NCBI RefSeq assembly: GCF_000975265.2
Contig: NZ_CP083405.1
Location: 434,001 to 498,000 of the forward strand
Direction of reading: 5' to 3'
DNA: 64,000 nt
From: Mycobacterium lepromatosis
GTDB taxonomy: Bacteria; Actinomycetota; Actinomycetes; Mycobacteriales; Mycobacteriaceae
Shown here in pieces: positions 50,940 through 62,179 of the stretch (position 1 is the stretch's first letter; each line of letters begins with the position of its first letter). The position numbers were made by a program, and so were the translations under genes. The notes beneath the pieces are model-generated. The model did no database searches and was not told the origin of the DNA. It saw nothing but the letters and a program-made list of their open reading frames with translations.

Positions 50940-51500
50940 CTACGAATCTACGAGTTGGTGGGTATGCTCCTCGGTGTGAGGCTATCGCGGTTCTTCTACG
51001 GACAGACTCGGTCCCGTTGGCAGGTCCTTAGTGTGGTGTCGGAGAAGACGCTAAGTGTGCTCCGAACTGTCCGGCAGTCCACCGATGCTCTAACAAAGCG
51101 TGCAACGCATCGCCAACGCGCTGGTCGATGACGGTCCGGCAGGGCTACGATTGCATTCCCAACCATCGTACTTCTTAGCTTCTGGTGCTGACCATTTCCG
51201 GGTCGGCGAATGCTGGATATGATTACTACATCTTGCTGGCGCCAGGCCAGGCACTCCCCGAGGGCGTCGCACCTAGCGACACAGCAGTGGCCCGCACTGT
51301 GTCGAGGCGCTTGAATCGCCGAGGTCCGACGGCAGTAGGCGGAGCACCGCATATTATGCATACACGAAGGACGCCCCGGAGCGGTGTAAAAATGGACGTT
51401 GCATGCTTCCGATGTGATGATGCGACGACTCGACAGCACCGCTACATCTATGTCGATGTGTGCTCTATCGGCGAACACGTCGGACAGATGCGGTGAATCG
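50940..51500 (+). pseudogene. Unidentified decayed gene
   Basis: A likely former coding run: a hydrophobic start (YELVGMLLGVRLSRFFYG), then RSRWQVLSVVSEKTLSVLRT, VRQSTDALTKR, and in other frames ALVDDGPAGLRLHSQPSYFL and DYYILLAPGQALPEGVAPSD. The pieces read as one protein with a signal or anchor, but I do not recognise the family. Confidence 0.35.
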
Positions 51501-51517
51501 GGGCTATGGTCGGATGC

Positions 51518-52110
51518 CATGTTTGACGATGTGGTGACTGGAGTGCTGCCGTGTCTCGACGTAGAGGAGTGGTGCTGGTGGCGATCCCCGCCGGCTATCG
51601 CGTGCCGGTTGTCGACAATAATAGCACTGATGACACTGCCGGGATTGCTGATCGTCGTGGCGTTCAGGTGGTTGCCGAACCGCGGCCCGGATATGGCTCA
51701 GCGGTGTATGTGGAAGTGGTTGCCGCGTTGACTCCCATCGTGGCGGTAATTGATGCCAGCGGCTCGATGGATGGCCGGTACTTCCCCTGGCCTCCTTAAG
51801 GCCTATGTGGAAACTGTGGACGAGCGGGTGGCTGCGCACCCGTGTCTGCCGCCTGCCGGTGCATGACGTCGACACCGATGCGTGTCGCACGGCGGGGAGG
51901 CTTTATATGAATCTGGGTGTCGCCGATAGGACGGTCGGGGTATCAGCCTGGAACTGCTTGTTTGCGCCGCGGTTTCCGCGGTTGGCGGGTAGTCGAGCTC
52001 GACGTCAGCTACAATCCCAGGACGGGCGATAAATACAAGGCCAGCGGTTCGCTGCGGGGCAGTATTACACGCAATCGTGGACTTGTGGAAAGTGATTTCA
52101 TAAGCGGCTT
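51518..52110 (+). pseudogene. Decayed family-2 glycosyltransferase (Rv0539 type)
   Basis: Order of pieces: VLVAIPAGYRVPVVDNNSTD, VQVVAEPRPGYGSAVYVEVV, TPIVAVIDASGSMDG (the DxD region, here D-A-S), CRLPVHDVDTDACRTA, and GWRVVELDVSYNPRTGDKYK with SGSLRGS. These match a polyprenol-phosphate sugar synthase such as Rv0539. Several stops and shifts. Confidence 0.75.
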
Positions 52111-52897
52111 GCTAGTGTCCTGTTGTGATCTGTAGGTAGTGGTCAGTCCCGCCCGGTCAGCACCATCCGATTAACCACGCCAGGTGTCGTCGCGTTGGCT
52201 GGGGTGTTGTTGATTTTGGGCTTGGTTTTGGTGTGGTTATGCGGCGAGGATCGATGGGTTTTGGTACGTGAGAATCGGCAGGGCTGGTTCGATAGGTCGG
52301 TGTGGTGTTGATCTCCTGTGGCGTGGCACTGCCAGGCTGCATGTGCTACTGGAGTCTTTATCCATCGTGACGCTGGTCAGTGGACTCTCAACGTTTGGCT
52401 TCTCGGTTCCCGATCGGTCCGGCTGACCACTACGCTGTGCTCTCGGCGCTACACTGTCTCGATGCGTTCAAGAGGCAGTGGACTCCGTCACTGCGATGGT
52501 CAAATTTTGGTTGTCCTAGTAGGCAACCGGTTGTGTGGACTGGTTTCCCACAGGTTGCGTTAGGCATAGATCTGCATGTACGTAGTGAAACGTAGATTTG
52601 GGAAATACATTTCGCCGAAACCAATGACGTCGATCGACGATTTTCATCGCGTACCGACTTCAAAACATAAAAGTGGTCAACACAAGCACTCAACCTCAAG
52701 ATACTCGGATTGACGATCGTGATGCTTAAACCACGTACACGACACTCCGAAAAGACTAGCATAAACTGCAGTTTCGATGCATGACCCCCATGGTTGTGTT
52801 CTTTAATGGCCTCGTTCGAGGTGCAGTAGTTTTAGATTGAGTGGTAAATTCGGTGAATAGACCCGGCCGTCCACTTCGGTGCTGCCTAGTTTGGCTA
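52111..52897. other. Junction region without gene
   Basis: This lies between the Rv0539 relic and the methyltransferase relic that precedes the Rv0435c block. No family sequence is readable. It is the likely site of a chromosomal rearrangement. Confidence 0.4.
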
Positions 52898-53588
52898 AGA
52901 TGATTTCCGACAGTGGGATCGGTGAGGTCGTGATAACTTCGCGGGCCCTCGACGAATACCGGGCGATGTTCGCGCTGTCTGCTATCGATCTGAACGCCGA
53001 GATTTTGGACTGTCCCGGTGGCGCATTTAGCGCCACGGCTGAAATCAACGCGGCAGGTGGTCGTTCGATGGGCGTCGGCCCTTTTATGGTCGCCACCTTT
53101 CGATCGCAGCACTAGCGTCGTTTATCCAAGCCGAAACCGACCGTGGAAACGCTTACGTCCGCGACCATCCTGACGAGTATCGGTGGACCTTCTTCGGCAG
53201 CCCGGAGCATCACCATCAGTCACAAAGCCAGGCAGGTTGACTATTCGTTCGCGATTACTGCGCTAACCCGGGTAGCTATGTGGAAGCCGCACTGCCTCAA
53301 CTGCCGTTTCCCACGCATGCTTTCGACCTTGTACTTAGCTCGCACTTGCTCTTCACCTATGCCAACCGATTCTCGCCGGATTTTCACCACCAAGCCATCA
53401 ACGAACTTATGCGTGTCACTCGAATAGAGTGGAGAATTTTCCCGCTGGTGGTGATGGGGTCGGTCCGATACGGTCTCGACGACCTGCTGGCCAGGCTGCG
53501 CGTCGACGGGGTTCATGGTGAAGTTGTTGCCGTTGACTACGAATTCCAAGCGGGTGGGCAACCAAATGCTCGTCTGTTCTCGTCTTGA
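52898..53588 (+). pseudogene. Decayed SAM-dependent methyltransferase
   Basis: Pieces in order: RALDEYRAMFALSAIDL, AEILDCPGGAFSATAEINAA (the SAM-binding loop, DCPGG), RGNAYVRDHPDEYRWTFFGS, AALPQLPFPTHAFDLVLSSH, LLFTYANRFSPDFHHQAINE and VVAVDYEFQAGGQP. The set reads as a class I methyltransferase; substrate unknown. At least three shifts. Confidence 0.6.
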
Positions 53589-53614
53589 AGGGGTGACCGG
53601 CTAGGCTTGAAGGG

Positions 53615-55640
53615 TCCTATGCGAACGTCCGCAGCTTCGACACTTGGGTTGGGGTATTCAGCGAGAAACGCGCGGTTTTGCGAGCTTTATCCAGATTGGC
53701 GACCGTCACATTGGTAGCGTCAATACAACGCCGCGCATCGCGGTGATCGCGGTCTCTACGCAGCAGTCCACATAGTGGGTGACACGGTAGTCGTCGAGTT
53801 CGGTGGTCACGTTGGCGAGGTCGACCTCGGCGCTCAGCGGTATAGATTTTCCCTGCGGTGCACAGGATTTCGCGACCTGCGGCAGCGTCGGGGTGCCAAC
53901 GCGTCGATCTCATCGAGGAACATCAGCGACGGCACAGAGTCGTGGACCCGCCGGAACAATTCCCCGACCGTTTTTCGAGCTGCTGACCCACTTGTCCATC
54001 AGCTCCGAGCCTGTGACGGCCCGCACGCTCAACTGCCCGGTGCTGGCTAACGCGGCGGACCACCAAGGTTTTGCCGCAGTCCGGCGGCCCGTAAAGTAGC
54101 ACGTCGTGTGGCGGGTCGACGTTCAGCCTGGTGAAGTTGTCGGAATGCTGCAATGACCACAGCACTGCTTCGGTCAGTGTCTGTTTGGCATCGGCCATGT
54201 CACCGACCTCGTCGAGCGTTACGGTTCTAACTGCTAGCTCATGATTGGCTGAGCGGGACAGGGACCGGGATCGCCCTGAGCGCCCTGGCCAGATCGTACC
54301 TGGTCCAGTTTGGGGAGTGGTTGTCCATCGGTGCTGCCTCGCCACGCAGCTTTGTGGACCAGTGCGGCTAGGTCGGCAACGACAAAACCCATTGTACGGA
54401 GACGAATCTCGTCGAGATTGCGCTCGCCGGCGACCGCCGAATCTAGTAGTGTTTCCAGGAGTGCTCTCCGGGTAGGGACACCGGGTAGCGCCCAGCTTAG
54501 CTCGGAGTCGCGCAGAAGTGTATTGAGCTGGTCGGGGTGCGTTGAGGTGGCAATCAACGCCACATTGCCGTTGGTAACCGCAGTGCGCAGCTCGGCGAAG
54601 ATGCGGGCAGCAACTGGCTAGCAGCTGGCCGGCGGCAGTGCGTAGTCATTAAGTGATAAGCGGCACGCTGCCACCGTAACGCACCTCGTTAGCCGCGCAG
54701 GCTACGGTTTTGAGTCGGTATTCGGCGATCACAGCGTGTGCCGACCCCCGGACCATCGGGCTCGATCAGCCTACGGCGAACGTACACCGCGCGGATCAGT
54801 GTCGCTTTGCCGACACCGGTCCGACTAGACGCCAGCACACCCTGTCCCGCGGCCGGCACCCAAGGTTTTCAGCAGGTGCGGCTCGTCGAGGGCAAGCTTG
54901 GGCCATTCGGTGAGCTTGCTGACCTGCCACCTGCACGCTCTTGAGAGATCGTCGGCTCCTATTGTTGGGCTCGTAACCGCTGCTCCAGCGCTATACGGTC
55001 CACTGGTATCCCGAGTGATCAGTAAGTTCGGCTGCACGCTGACCAGTCCGTCGTGGTCCACACCGGTGACGGTGAGCAGGTCAGAAGTCTAAGTTGATGC
55101 CGACCCCAGACGTCAGCGCGCGGGCGTCGGCTGACGTTGATGTACCTAGGCTCAGGTTGCTGGGCAGCAGTGGCACTGCGTCGTCGCCGGTCGTTACTTT
55201 GCCCAGTAAGTTAGCACGGGGTGACCGACGGAACCAATTGGGTAGTCAGCGATGAGCCGCGCAGCGTGACCGATCGCGCGCCGTAAACGGTGACCGCGCT
55301 GACGATCACCGAGGTGCCCTTCGCGCAGCTCGACGTTGGATAGCGTCACCTTGCCGAGCAACACGGTGCCGAATGGGGTGTCTTGGCCGGCTAACACCAC
55401 TGTGGTCCGTGACTCAGCCAGCGATACCGCCTACTGTTTCTAGGATGCCAAGGACAGCAATGGCATTCGTGTGTAAACGGATGACGCCGCGGTGGGAGTT
55501 GACGACGGAGGTGTTGAGCGTAAGTTGCGGGTTGGAGTCCTGCGACGCTCAACCAGGTCAGATCATATAAACCGCCGTCCCGGTCTCCGCAATCCCGACC
55601 GCATCATCGATCGGCTGCCTGGCTTACGCAAGCCGAGTCG
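53615..55640 (-). pseudogene. Decayed p97/Cdc48-like AAA ATPase (Rv0435c type)
   Basis: On the minus strand: VTLDEVGDMADAKQTLTEAV, the Walker A motif VLLYGPPDCGKTLVVRRV (Asp in place of the usual Gly), a worn Walker B region, and CIDATNVTVANLDKARKTAR near the end. Upstream lies another part with RALLETLLDSAVAGERNLDE. Stops and shifts throughout. It lies directly downstream of pssA on the same strand, as Rv0435c does. Confidence 0.7.
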
Positions 55641-56454
55641 AGGAACCGCATGGCGGTTCGGACACGCCCAGCGCGCCGCGCCGTTGCTTGAGTTTGTCAT
55701 CCCACACCTCAGGGTGCGTAGCAAGCCAGCGCTGGTTGCGAATCGCGAACGGAATGTGGCATAGGTAGGTGAGGATGATCACCCAGATCAACAGGTACGG
55801 TGTCAGCACTACAGCCGCCGCGAAGATCGCCAGCGTCGCCACGAATACGGCAGTGTAGTGCGGCGGCGCGGACACGGTGTGCATCTTTTTCATCGGGATT
55901 CGACTTACCAATAACATCGATGTCCCCGTCACCCAGACCCAGAGGAACCAGGTGGATGTCCACCAGCCAGCACCGAACTGCAACTTCAGGGCTAGCAGAC
56001 CGATCAGCGAAACTGCACCCGCCGGAGCCGGCATCCCGACGAAGAATTCACGCGCGTAGGCGGGTTGGGGCCCGTCGTCGAGCAGAGCGTTGAACCTCGC
56101 CAACCGCAACACAACGCACACCGGGTACACTAGTATCGCTATCCAACCGGCAGTCGTTGTGGACAACATTGTCGCGTAGAGCACCACCGCGGGTGCCACC
56201 CCGAAGTTCACTGCATCGGCTAGCGAGTCGATTTCTTCGCCCATCCGAGACGCAGCATCCAGGATACGCGCGACCCAGCCATCCAGTCCGTCGAGGATGG
56301 CGGCCGCAGCGATTAGTGCTATCGCAGCTTTCGGCTGGTGCTCCAGGGCAAACCTGATGGAGGTCAACCCCGCGCAGATAGACAAAACCGTCATCGAGCT
56401 GGGCAGGATCTGCAGGTGTACTGTTCGCCTGTGCCGGGGCTTGCTGGTCATCAT
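55624..56454 (-). CDS. pssA: CDP-diacylglycerol-serine O-phosphatidyltransferase
   Basis: Makes phosphatidylserine from CDP-diacylglycerol and serine in the membrane. The CDP-alcohol phosphotransferase motif DG(x)2AR(x)8G(x)3D(x)3D is complete within residues 54-76 (DGWVARIL...GEEIDSLAD). About six to eight helices, 276 residues. The last 15 residues (after KQRR) do not match the ortholog, whose RLGLRKPG ending lies in another frame, so a late frameshift replaced the tail. The ATG overlaps the psd stop (ATGA). Confidence 0.92.
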   Translation of the reverse strand: MMTSKPRHRRTVHLQILPSSMTVLSICAGLTSIRFALEHQPKAAIALIAAAAILDGLDGWVARILDAASRMGEEIDSLADAVNFGVAPAVVLYATMLSTTTAGWIAILVYPVCVVLRLARFNALLDDGPQPAYAREFFVGMPAPAGAVSLIGLLALKLQFGAGWWTSTWFLWVWVTGTSMLLVSRIPMKKMHTVSAPPHYTAVFVATLAIFAAAVVLTPYLLIWVIILTYLCHIPFAIRNQRWLATHPEVWDDKLKQRRGALGVSEPPCGSSTRLA

Positions 56455-57182
56455 GTCAGGTCGGCCAGCACGGTCTCGCCAGCGACTGCACGCTGTCCCA
56501 CCTGGACGACCGGCTCGGTACCTGGTGGCATATAAGTGTCCAGCCGGGAGCCAAACCGGATCAGTCCGTAAGTGTCACCGATCCTTAGCTTGTCACCGAT
56601 ATGCGCGTCGCACACGATTCGGCGGGCCAGTAGGCCTGCGATCTGTACCACTACTACCTCAGTACCGCCGGCTGTACGGATTCGTACGCTGGTGCGTTCG
56701 TTTTCGGTACTCGCCGAGGCCAGATCAGCTAATCCAAAGCGGCCCGGCTGGTGCTGCACGGCGATCACCTCGCCGCTTATCGGGGCACGCTGCACGTGCA
56801 CGTCCAATAGCGACAAGAAAATACTAACCCTCGGCAGCGACAAGTTGCCCATGCTGAGTTCGGCAGGTGGCGCGGCAGAGTCGATTGCGCAGATAACGCC
56901 ATCGGCGGGGGCGACGACGACATCGGTGCGGGTGGGTGGCACCCGTGAGGGATGACGGAAGAACACTGCGCAGGCACTGGCAGCCAGCAACCCCACCCGG
57001 CGTAGCCAGCGCAAATCACGTCCGGTTACGGCCTGCCCCACCGCCCCGGCCGAGGTCATCGCCAGGCCAGCGGAGATAAACGGGTGTCCGGCAGTGTGAA
57101 CCGGCGGAATGGCGGAACACACCAACTCCAGTAGGTGATCAGGGCCTTCCTTCGAGGATTCGGCTCGGGGGCATCTTGCCAC
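56451..57182 (-). CDS. psd: Phosphatidylserine decarboxylase
   Basis: Converts phosphatidylserine to phosphatidylethanolamine, the step after PssA. 243 residues. Conserved blocks: [46 protein letters not shown], and the self-cleavage site Gly-Ser in [14 protein letters not shown], where Ser becomes the pyruvoyl group. Compared with M. tuberculosis Psd it has a few extra residues near positions 42-52. GTG 57182 (VARCPRAES) matches the ortholog. It is coupled to pssA. Confidence 0.93.
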   Translation of the reverse strand: MARCPRAESSKEGPDHLLELVCSAIPPVHTAGHPFISAGLAMTSAGAVGQAVTGRDLRWLRRVGLLAASACAVFFRHPSRVPPTRTDVVVAPADGVICAIDSAAPPAELSMGNLSLPRVSIFLSLLDVHVQRAPISGEVIAVQHQPGRFGLADLASASTENERTSVRIRTAGGTEVVVVQIAGLLARRIVCDAHIGDKLRIGDTYGLIRFGSRLDTYMPPGTEPVVQVGQRAVAGETVLADLT

Positions 57183-57299
57183 CCGGTCATCTTACGGATC
57201 CAGCATTGCCCGGCCATCGTTACCTGAGATCCCAGGCTTGCAGTTTAGTCCCGGTTGACACCTCTACCACGTTATTTGGTCTGTTCAGCAGACCGTTGG

Positions 57300-58475
57300 C
57301 TGATGCCCCAGTCATGGCAAGTGGTGGGGTGCTGGTGGGCCGTAACTGGTAACGGTGTCTACTCCGCTTAACCTCATCGGCGGCGGGATGGAACAGCTCA
57401 CGTCGGAACTGCTGCGGGGTGAACTTACCGCCTTAGTAAGCTATCGCGGGCTGGTGTGGGTCGCTGCGGATTCGGTAGGCGCATAGCCATGCGTAGCGCG
57501 GTACGGATGAATACCTCAAACGACACCAGTGCGCTGACCGGGTTGCCCGGCAGCGTGACCGATCGGTGTACCACTCATCCGGGGCCGATGCTCGGCTGCA
57601 TCGTTACCTTGACGAATTCGACTGTGTGGTTTTGTTTGATTCGATGGTTTTGGCCTTAGTGTTATGCCTAGGTAGCCGTCTCGGCCTAACGTCTCTTCGA
57701 CGACTGCGTAGGTGTCGGTGCTGACTCCTCCGCTGGTGATGATCAGGTCAACCTGATGTTGCAGTGCAGGCGTAGCAGTCCAGGATCGTGCTGAACTGTG
57801 CGACTTCATCTCGGGTTTTGAAGGAGGCGACTAAGGTCGGGCCAGCGTCGCGAACAGCCCCGGCCAGCATGATCAAGTTCGATTCATAGATCTGTACCGG
57901 TTGTAGTGGAGTGCCCGGCGACACCAGCTCGGACCCGGTGGAGGTCATCAGCATCCGCTGTTGCGGGATCACGTTGAGTTTGGTCATACTCCGCGTTGCG
58001 GCCGAACTAAGCACGGCCGGTGTCAATCAGTTAACCTACCTAAAGTAGGGTGCTGCCGAGGGCAACGTCTTCGCTCGCCGGTCTAATACACTTGTCGATC
58101 CGGGCGGTCTGGCTGGATCAATACCGACTGTCGTCCGCCGTCGATGTTTTCGACCGGCACATGGCCGTTGCCTCCGCTGGGTATTGGCGCTCCGGTCGTG
58201 ATCCAATGTGCGGTACCGGGCTGCAACGTCAATTGATCGGTGCGTCCGGAAGAAAAGTCCTCGGCGACCGGCAGGGGGACAGGGTGTTCGAGTGTTGTAC
58301 ACCGAGGTGTCTTCGGCGTGCACCGCATAGGGCCATCCATGGCCGAGTTGTCGAAAACCGGCAGTGAAAGATGCGCGACCACGCCGTCAGCCAGGGCCCG
58401 TCCCAAGGTCTCAGTAAGCGGAACTACGACCGCCGAGCGGGCACAGATGTTATGTCCGCTACGCGACAATACTGA
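57300..58475 (-). pseudogene. moeA2: Decayed molybdopterin biosynthesis protein MoeA
   Basis: Pieces: LGRALADGVVAHLSLPVFDN, SAMDGPMRCTP (former SAMDGYAVR), WITTGAPIPSGGN, VIPQQRMLMTSTGSELVSPG, IYESNLIMLAGAVRDAG and VDLIITSGGVSTDTYAVVEE (former DLVLTSGGVSVG). Multiple stops and shifts. It stands upstream of psd, the place of Rv0438c. Confidence 0.8.
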
Positions 58476-58559
58476 TGATCTTTAATTGACCGTCCTCGGT
58501 CATCATAGGCCCTGCAATGAGGTGTGCGGATCGGGCGTTAGAGGCGAATATGTGACATC

Positions 58560-59335
58560 GGTTAGTTCCTTGGAGATGGCACAGAGTCGGTGTTGCCAAT
58601 TCTCTGTTGTGCTACTCTGTACCCGCTGAGGTGAGTTCCAGGGTGACTGTGTGGCTCGGCGAAACCAAAGCGGGTTACGTGGCATGGTTTTCGAATCAGA
58701 CCGGGCCGCCAGCCAGTGTTGTAGCTGTTAGGTGAACAGCAGGTTGGCCAGCTAGGTTTGGTCATAGGCAAAGACCCGGTTGTAGCGACGTCACCATTGC
58801 AGATCGTCGAAGTGGATCGCGGCCCGTGGTCGGTTCCTGAGGTTCCTCACGGTCACTACCCGCGGATCGCGCACCGGCAGTAATTGGTCGAACATCAGTC
58901 CGGTGAGCGCGAAATGACCAAGATGGATTGGTGCTTAACTTATTTGCATTTCGAAACTATCCGCTGCGACATTCTTCGGTGTCCATCACCACATCACCCC
59001 GGCGTTGTTGATAAGCAAGTCGATACGCGGGTAGGGTCGGATGGGATGGTGTATCCGTGGCGACCCGCAACAAGTCCAATGAGCCCAGGGCGAGTTCTTG
59101 CAGTGTGACGTCGGCGTGCGGGCAGTCGACAAAGATGCGTGTCAGCGCGGCATTGTCTTTTGTGGAATCGTGCACCGCTAACACTACGTGCACCCCGCGA
59201 TCGACCGAGCATGCAGGCTGTGTAATACCCTATGTCGGTGTCGGTATAGGTGATGACAACGATGCAGCCGCTTTGATCCGGGATATCGGCCTCTGACCAT
59301 TTGCGGTTCTGGGCGTCGAGGTCCTTGGACACAAC
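58560..59335 (-). pseudogene. Decayed short-chain dehydrogenase, paralogue of the gene at 62704
   Basis: Start region MSKDLDAQNRKWSEADIPDQ and SGCIVVITYTDTDIGYYTA mirrors the live SDR (KWTTADIPDQ, VAVITGANTGLGYQTA). The Gly-rich loop is lost. MHVVLAVHDSTKDNAALTR and DVTLQELALGSLDLLRVAT follow in another frame, with more pieces down to about 58560. It is the second Rv0439c-like copy, placed where Rv0439c should be. Confidence 0.7.
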
Positions 59336-59431
59336 ATATTCACCAGAATCGAGTGTTGCAGGGTTGTTGGCCGGATACGGGTACGGCGGTCAGCACCATC
59401 CGTATCCGTCTCAGGCCTGTCTCTAGAAGTT

Positions 59432-60499
59432 TTAGCTAGCGGCTTCGCGGATATACTGGCCGATCTGGCGCAAAGACAGGATGGCCTCGGGCACCATCGG
59501 CGCGGCGGCCTGGAAGACGTGCACCTGGCCTGGCCACACGCGGATCTCGGCCGGCACCCCTGCGGCTGCCAGTTTCGTCGCGGCCAACTGTGCGTCGTGT
59601 AGCAGCACCTCGGATCCGGACACGTGAATCAGGGTCCGTGGCAGACCCGGTGCTATGTGGTCCAGCGGCTCGTAGAGCTCTTCGGGCTGGTCGTCGACTT
59701 TGTTCTTCGCGGCAGAGCTAGCAACCAACTTTCCAAGCGCTTCGAACGCTTTCGGCGGGAACATTGCGTCAGTCTTGGCGTTGGGGTGTGCCTGCTTATC
59801 TCTTTTGGTCAACTGCAGCAGTGGTGAAATTGCCACCAACGCCGCTGGTTCCTCACCCACTTCCTGCAGTCGCTGGGCAAGCGCCAGTGCAAGGTACCCG
59901 CCGGCGGAATCACCCGCCAGTACGATCTGCTTCGGGTCGTAACCCAACTGTCGCAGCCACTGGTAGCCATCGTGACAATCATCGAGCGCCATCCCGATTG
60001 AGTGTTTAGGCAGCAGCCGATAGTTGACCACCAGAATTGGGGAGTCAGCCAACTTCGAGAGTGTTTCGACGAGTCGACGGTGCGAGTTCGCCCCACATCC
60101 CAGAAACGCGCCACCATGCAGGTAGAGAACTATCCGTCCGCTGCCATCAGCGGGACGTACTCCAGCTGCGCGGACCAGCTGCGCTGACGTGTTAGATAGG
60201 TTCACTTCGGCCCGAGCCGCGTTCGTGACCGGGAGTAGCACACGGGCAGCATGGTCGATCAACCCGAATGGCCACGGCAGCTGCGGGACGTAGCTGCCGA
60301 TCGCCAGAATTGGCCGGATTGTCAGCCGTGACGTCAGCGAAGCTAATCGTGCAGCAATACTTGGGCCCGACTCAACAACCTCAACTGGAGCGCCGGCGCT
60401 GATGGCAAATCCTTGCGCCCCACGTCTGTGCGCCTTCAGCGCATCGCACGGACGCATAGCAACCCTGGGTGAGCCAGATAGCTTACTGAGCGTAGTCAT
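59432..60499 (-). CDS. Alpha/beta-hydrolase esterase of the hormone-sensitive lipase family
   Basis: 355 residues. The oxyanion motif HGGAF is at residues 128-132 and the nucleophile box GDSAGG at 196-201; a catalytic His is in WPGQVHVF near residue 330. The Asp is expected about 30 residues before it. The N-terminal 90 residues are shared with the LipU relic at 37385. It resembles LipU and LipH/LipI, but I cannot tell which it is an ortholog of. Its substrate is unknown; short-chain esters are usual. ATG 60499 is chosen. It is intact between two dead genes. Confidence 0.88.
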   Translation of the reverse strand: MTTLSKLSGSPRVAMRPCDALKAHRRGAQGFAISAGAPVEVVESGPSIAARLASLTSRLTIRPILAIGSYVPQLPWPFGLIDHAARVLLPVTNAARAEVNLSNTSAQLVRAAGVRPADGSGRIVLYLHGGAFLGCGANSHRRLVETLSKLADSPILVVNYRLLPKHSIGMALDDCHDGYQWLRQLGYDPKQIVLAGDSAGGYLALALAQRLQEVGEEPAALVAISPLLQLTKRDKQAHPNAKTDAMFPPKAFEALGKLVASSAAKNKVDDQPEELYEPLDHIAPGLPRTLIHVSGSEVLLHDAQLAATKLAAAGVPAEIRVWPGQVHVFQAAAPMVPEAILSLRQIGQYIREAAS

Positions 60500-60984
60500 G
60501 CTTTACTTCCGACGTCGTGATGACCCGGTACGGCGTGTGACGAATTTGCAAAAGCTCCAGATTTTCTGATCCAATTTATTGGAAATCCCCCTAGTAGGAC
60601 AGCCAAACTCTCCACAGAGGCCTTCGCAGCCGCACTAGAACTAGTTTTGCGTCCGAATGCAAGCACCCGTGAGATACACCCGCAACACCCCCTCCCGGGC
60701 ACGAATCCAGCGTGTCAGCGACACGATGCCGGCAAACAATACCAGCCGTCCAATACCCGTTCGCTAACAGTTAATAATCCAAATCTATCGAGCTGCGTAG
60801 TTATGCTGCAGGTGGGCGGAATTTGATTTTAGTGCCGCTTGCGCCGGCCACCACTTGGAGATTGCTGTGTGCTAGTTCCGGTATCCGATGGGAACGAGTA
60901 CCGCTGCGTGGTTACTGGCCGGCTAGACCGTGACGACTTGCTGGACCAACCGCCCTAGTTGGCGATCTACAACGCCTCCGCAAA
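60500..60984. other. No gene seen
   Basis: No family sequence on either strand between the esterase start and the BenE relic; the esterase promoter is expected here. Confidence 0.4.
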
Positions 60985-62045
60985 CGGGTCAGTGCCGTCA
61001 TCACGGCCGCCGCGCTACTTGCATAGGTGCTTCATCGCCTGGGCGTTGTTGGCCCAGTATTGTTGTTATTCTCGATTGTTGTTATTCTCGCTCGTGGCCC
61101 GGTGTGACTGCAACCGGCTAGGGTTCGCGGTGCATGTCGTTACCTGGTTTAGTGCCACTCGCTTGGTTCGGTACTTTGTGGATGGAGCCTGCGGCACCGG
61201 TTACCGCTCTCCATCGCATGGTCGATGCTCGGCGCCGCAGTACTGATTGCCCCCTGCACGGTGGATGGCGGTTGGTCGACCGCGGTCGGAGTGTTCTTGC
61301 TTACCGGCGTCTTGCTGCAGCTGTGCCCGACCTCGCTCCGCGGCCTGGCTGCACACCCGTTGCAGGTGGCGCCGATCCAGTTGCACTGGCTGGTGTTCAC
61401 CAGATTCGCGCCACGATAGGCGGTGCTGTCGGCTTTCGTGGTTACGTTGAGCACGGTCGCGTTCACCCACCGCTCGGGCATGTCGGGACCGTTGCTTCCG
61501 CACCTGAACTGGACAGCTCCGCGGCTGAGTTAGGCGGCGGTCGTCGCGTTACCCCTCATACATCGTCTACATCGTCACGATTGGCGGACCAGAACGTGCC
61601 CGGCGTTGTGATTATGGGCTCCTTAACTGCTACCCGATTGCCCTGGCGGGAAGCAATGACGGTCACTGGGCTCGGCACGTTCTTTGGCGGACACGCGATC
61701 AACCTGGCTGCCGTCAGCGCGGCCGCTCCGGCCTTTCCCGAAGTGCATCGTTATCCGGAGCGGCGATGGCCGGCCGCGACGACCTTCGGCTTCGTCTATC
61801 TGGTGCTAGCAGTGCTGGCCACGCTCGTCGCCGCTAGCACCCGCCAAGGTGATTGGCACACTGGCCGGGCTTGGGCTGCTCGACACCCTGGGTTCGTCAC
61901 TGGCGGCAGCCATGTCCTGCCCAACGGACCTAACGGGGGAGATTTCCGGCGGCCATCACGTTCATTGTGGCCGCATTGGCAGTGATCCCTGGTTGGCGCG
62001 GCACCGGCTGCGGATCTTGTCGTGCACGCGGTTCTGCGATAGGCG
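60985..62045 (+). pseudogene. Decayed BenE-family benzoate transporter
   Basis: Pieces match BenE in order: RLPLSIAWSMLGAAVLIAP, GWSTAVGVFLLTGVLLQLCP, and the signature TGLGTFFGGHAINLAAVSAA with RRWPAATTFGFVYLVLAVLA. Frameshifts separate them. A 16-bp tandem duplication at 61060-61090 is one likely lesion. I do not recall a BenE gene at this place in M. tuberculosis. Confidence 0.65.
61060..61090 (+). repeat. 16-bp tandem duplication
   Basis: TTGTTGTTATTCTCG occurs twice, separated by one A. The period of 16 is not a multiple of three. Confidence 0.85.
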
Positions 62046-62179
62046 CGAAACCTGAACCCAGAAGCGAAGCGATGAGGGTCGTCCTGTCGCAGTAGGTTCG
62101 ACTCTGGTTGCTCTGAGACTTGACTTTATTTCATTTCCGGGTCAGGTTCAGCGGCCTTGGTGTGCAGGCTCCGCCAGCT

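Noticed and set aside
52153..59405. Shared short word CGGTCAGCACCATCCG at about 52155 and 59387
   Set aside because: Only about 16 bases match and the flanks differ, so chance or a short common motif is enough.
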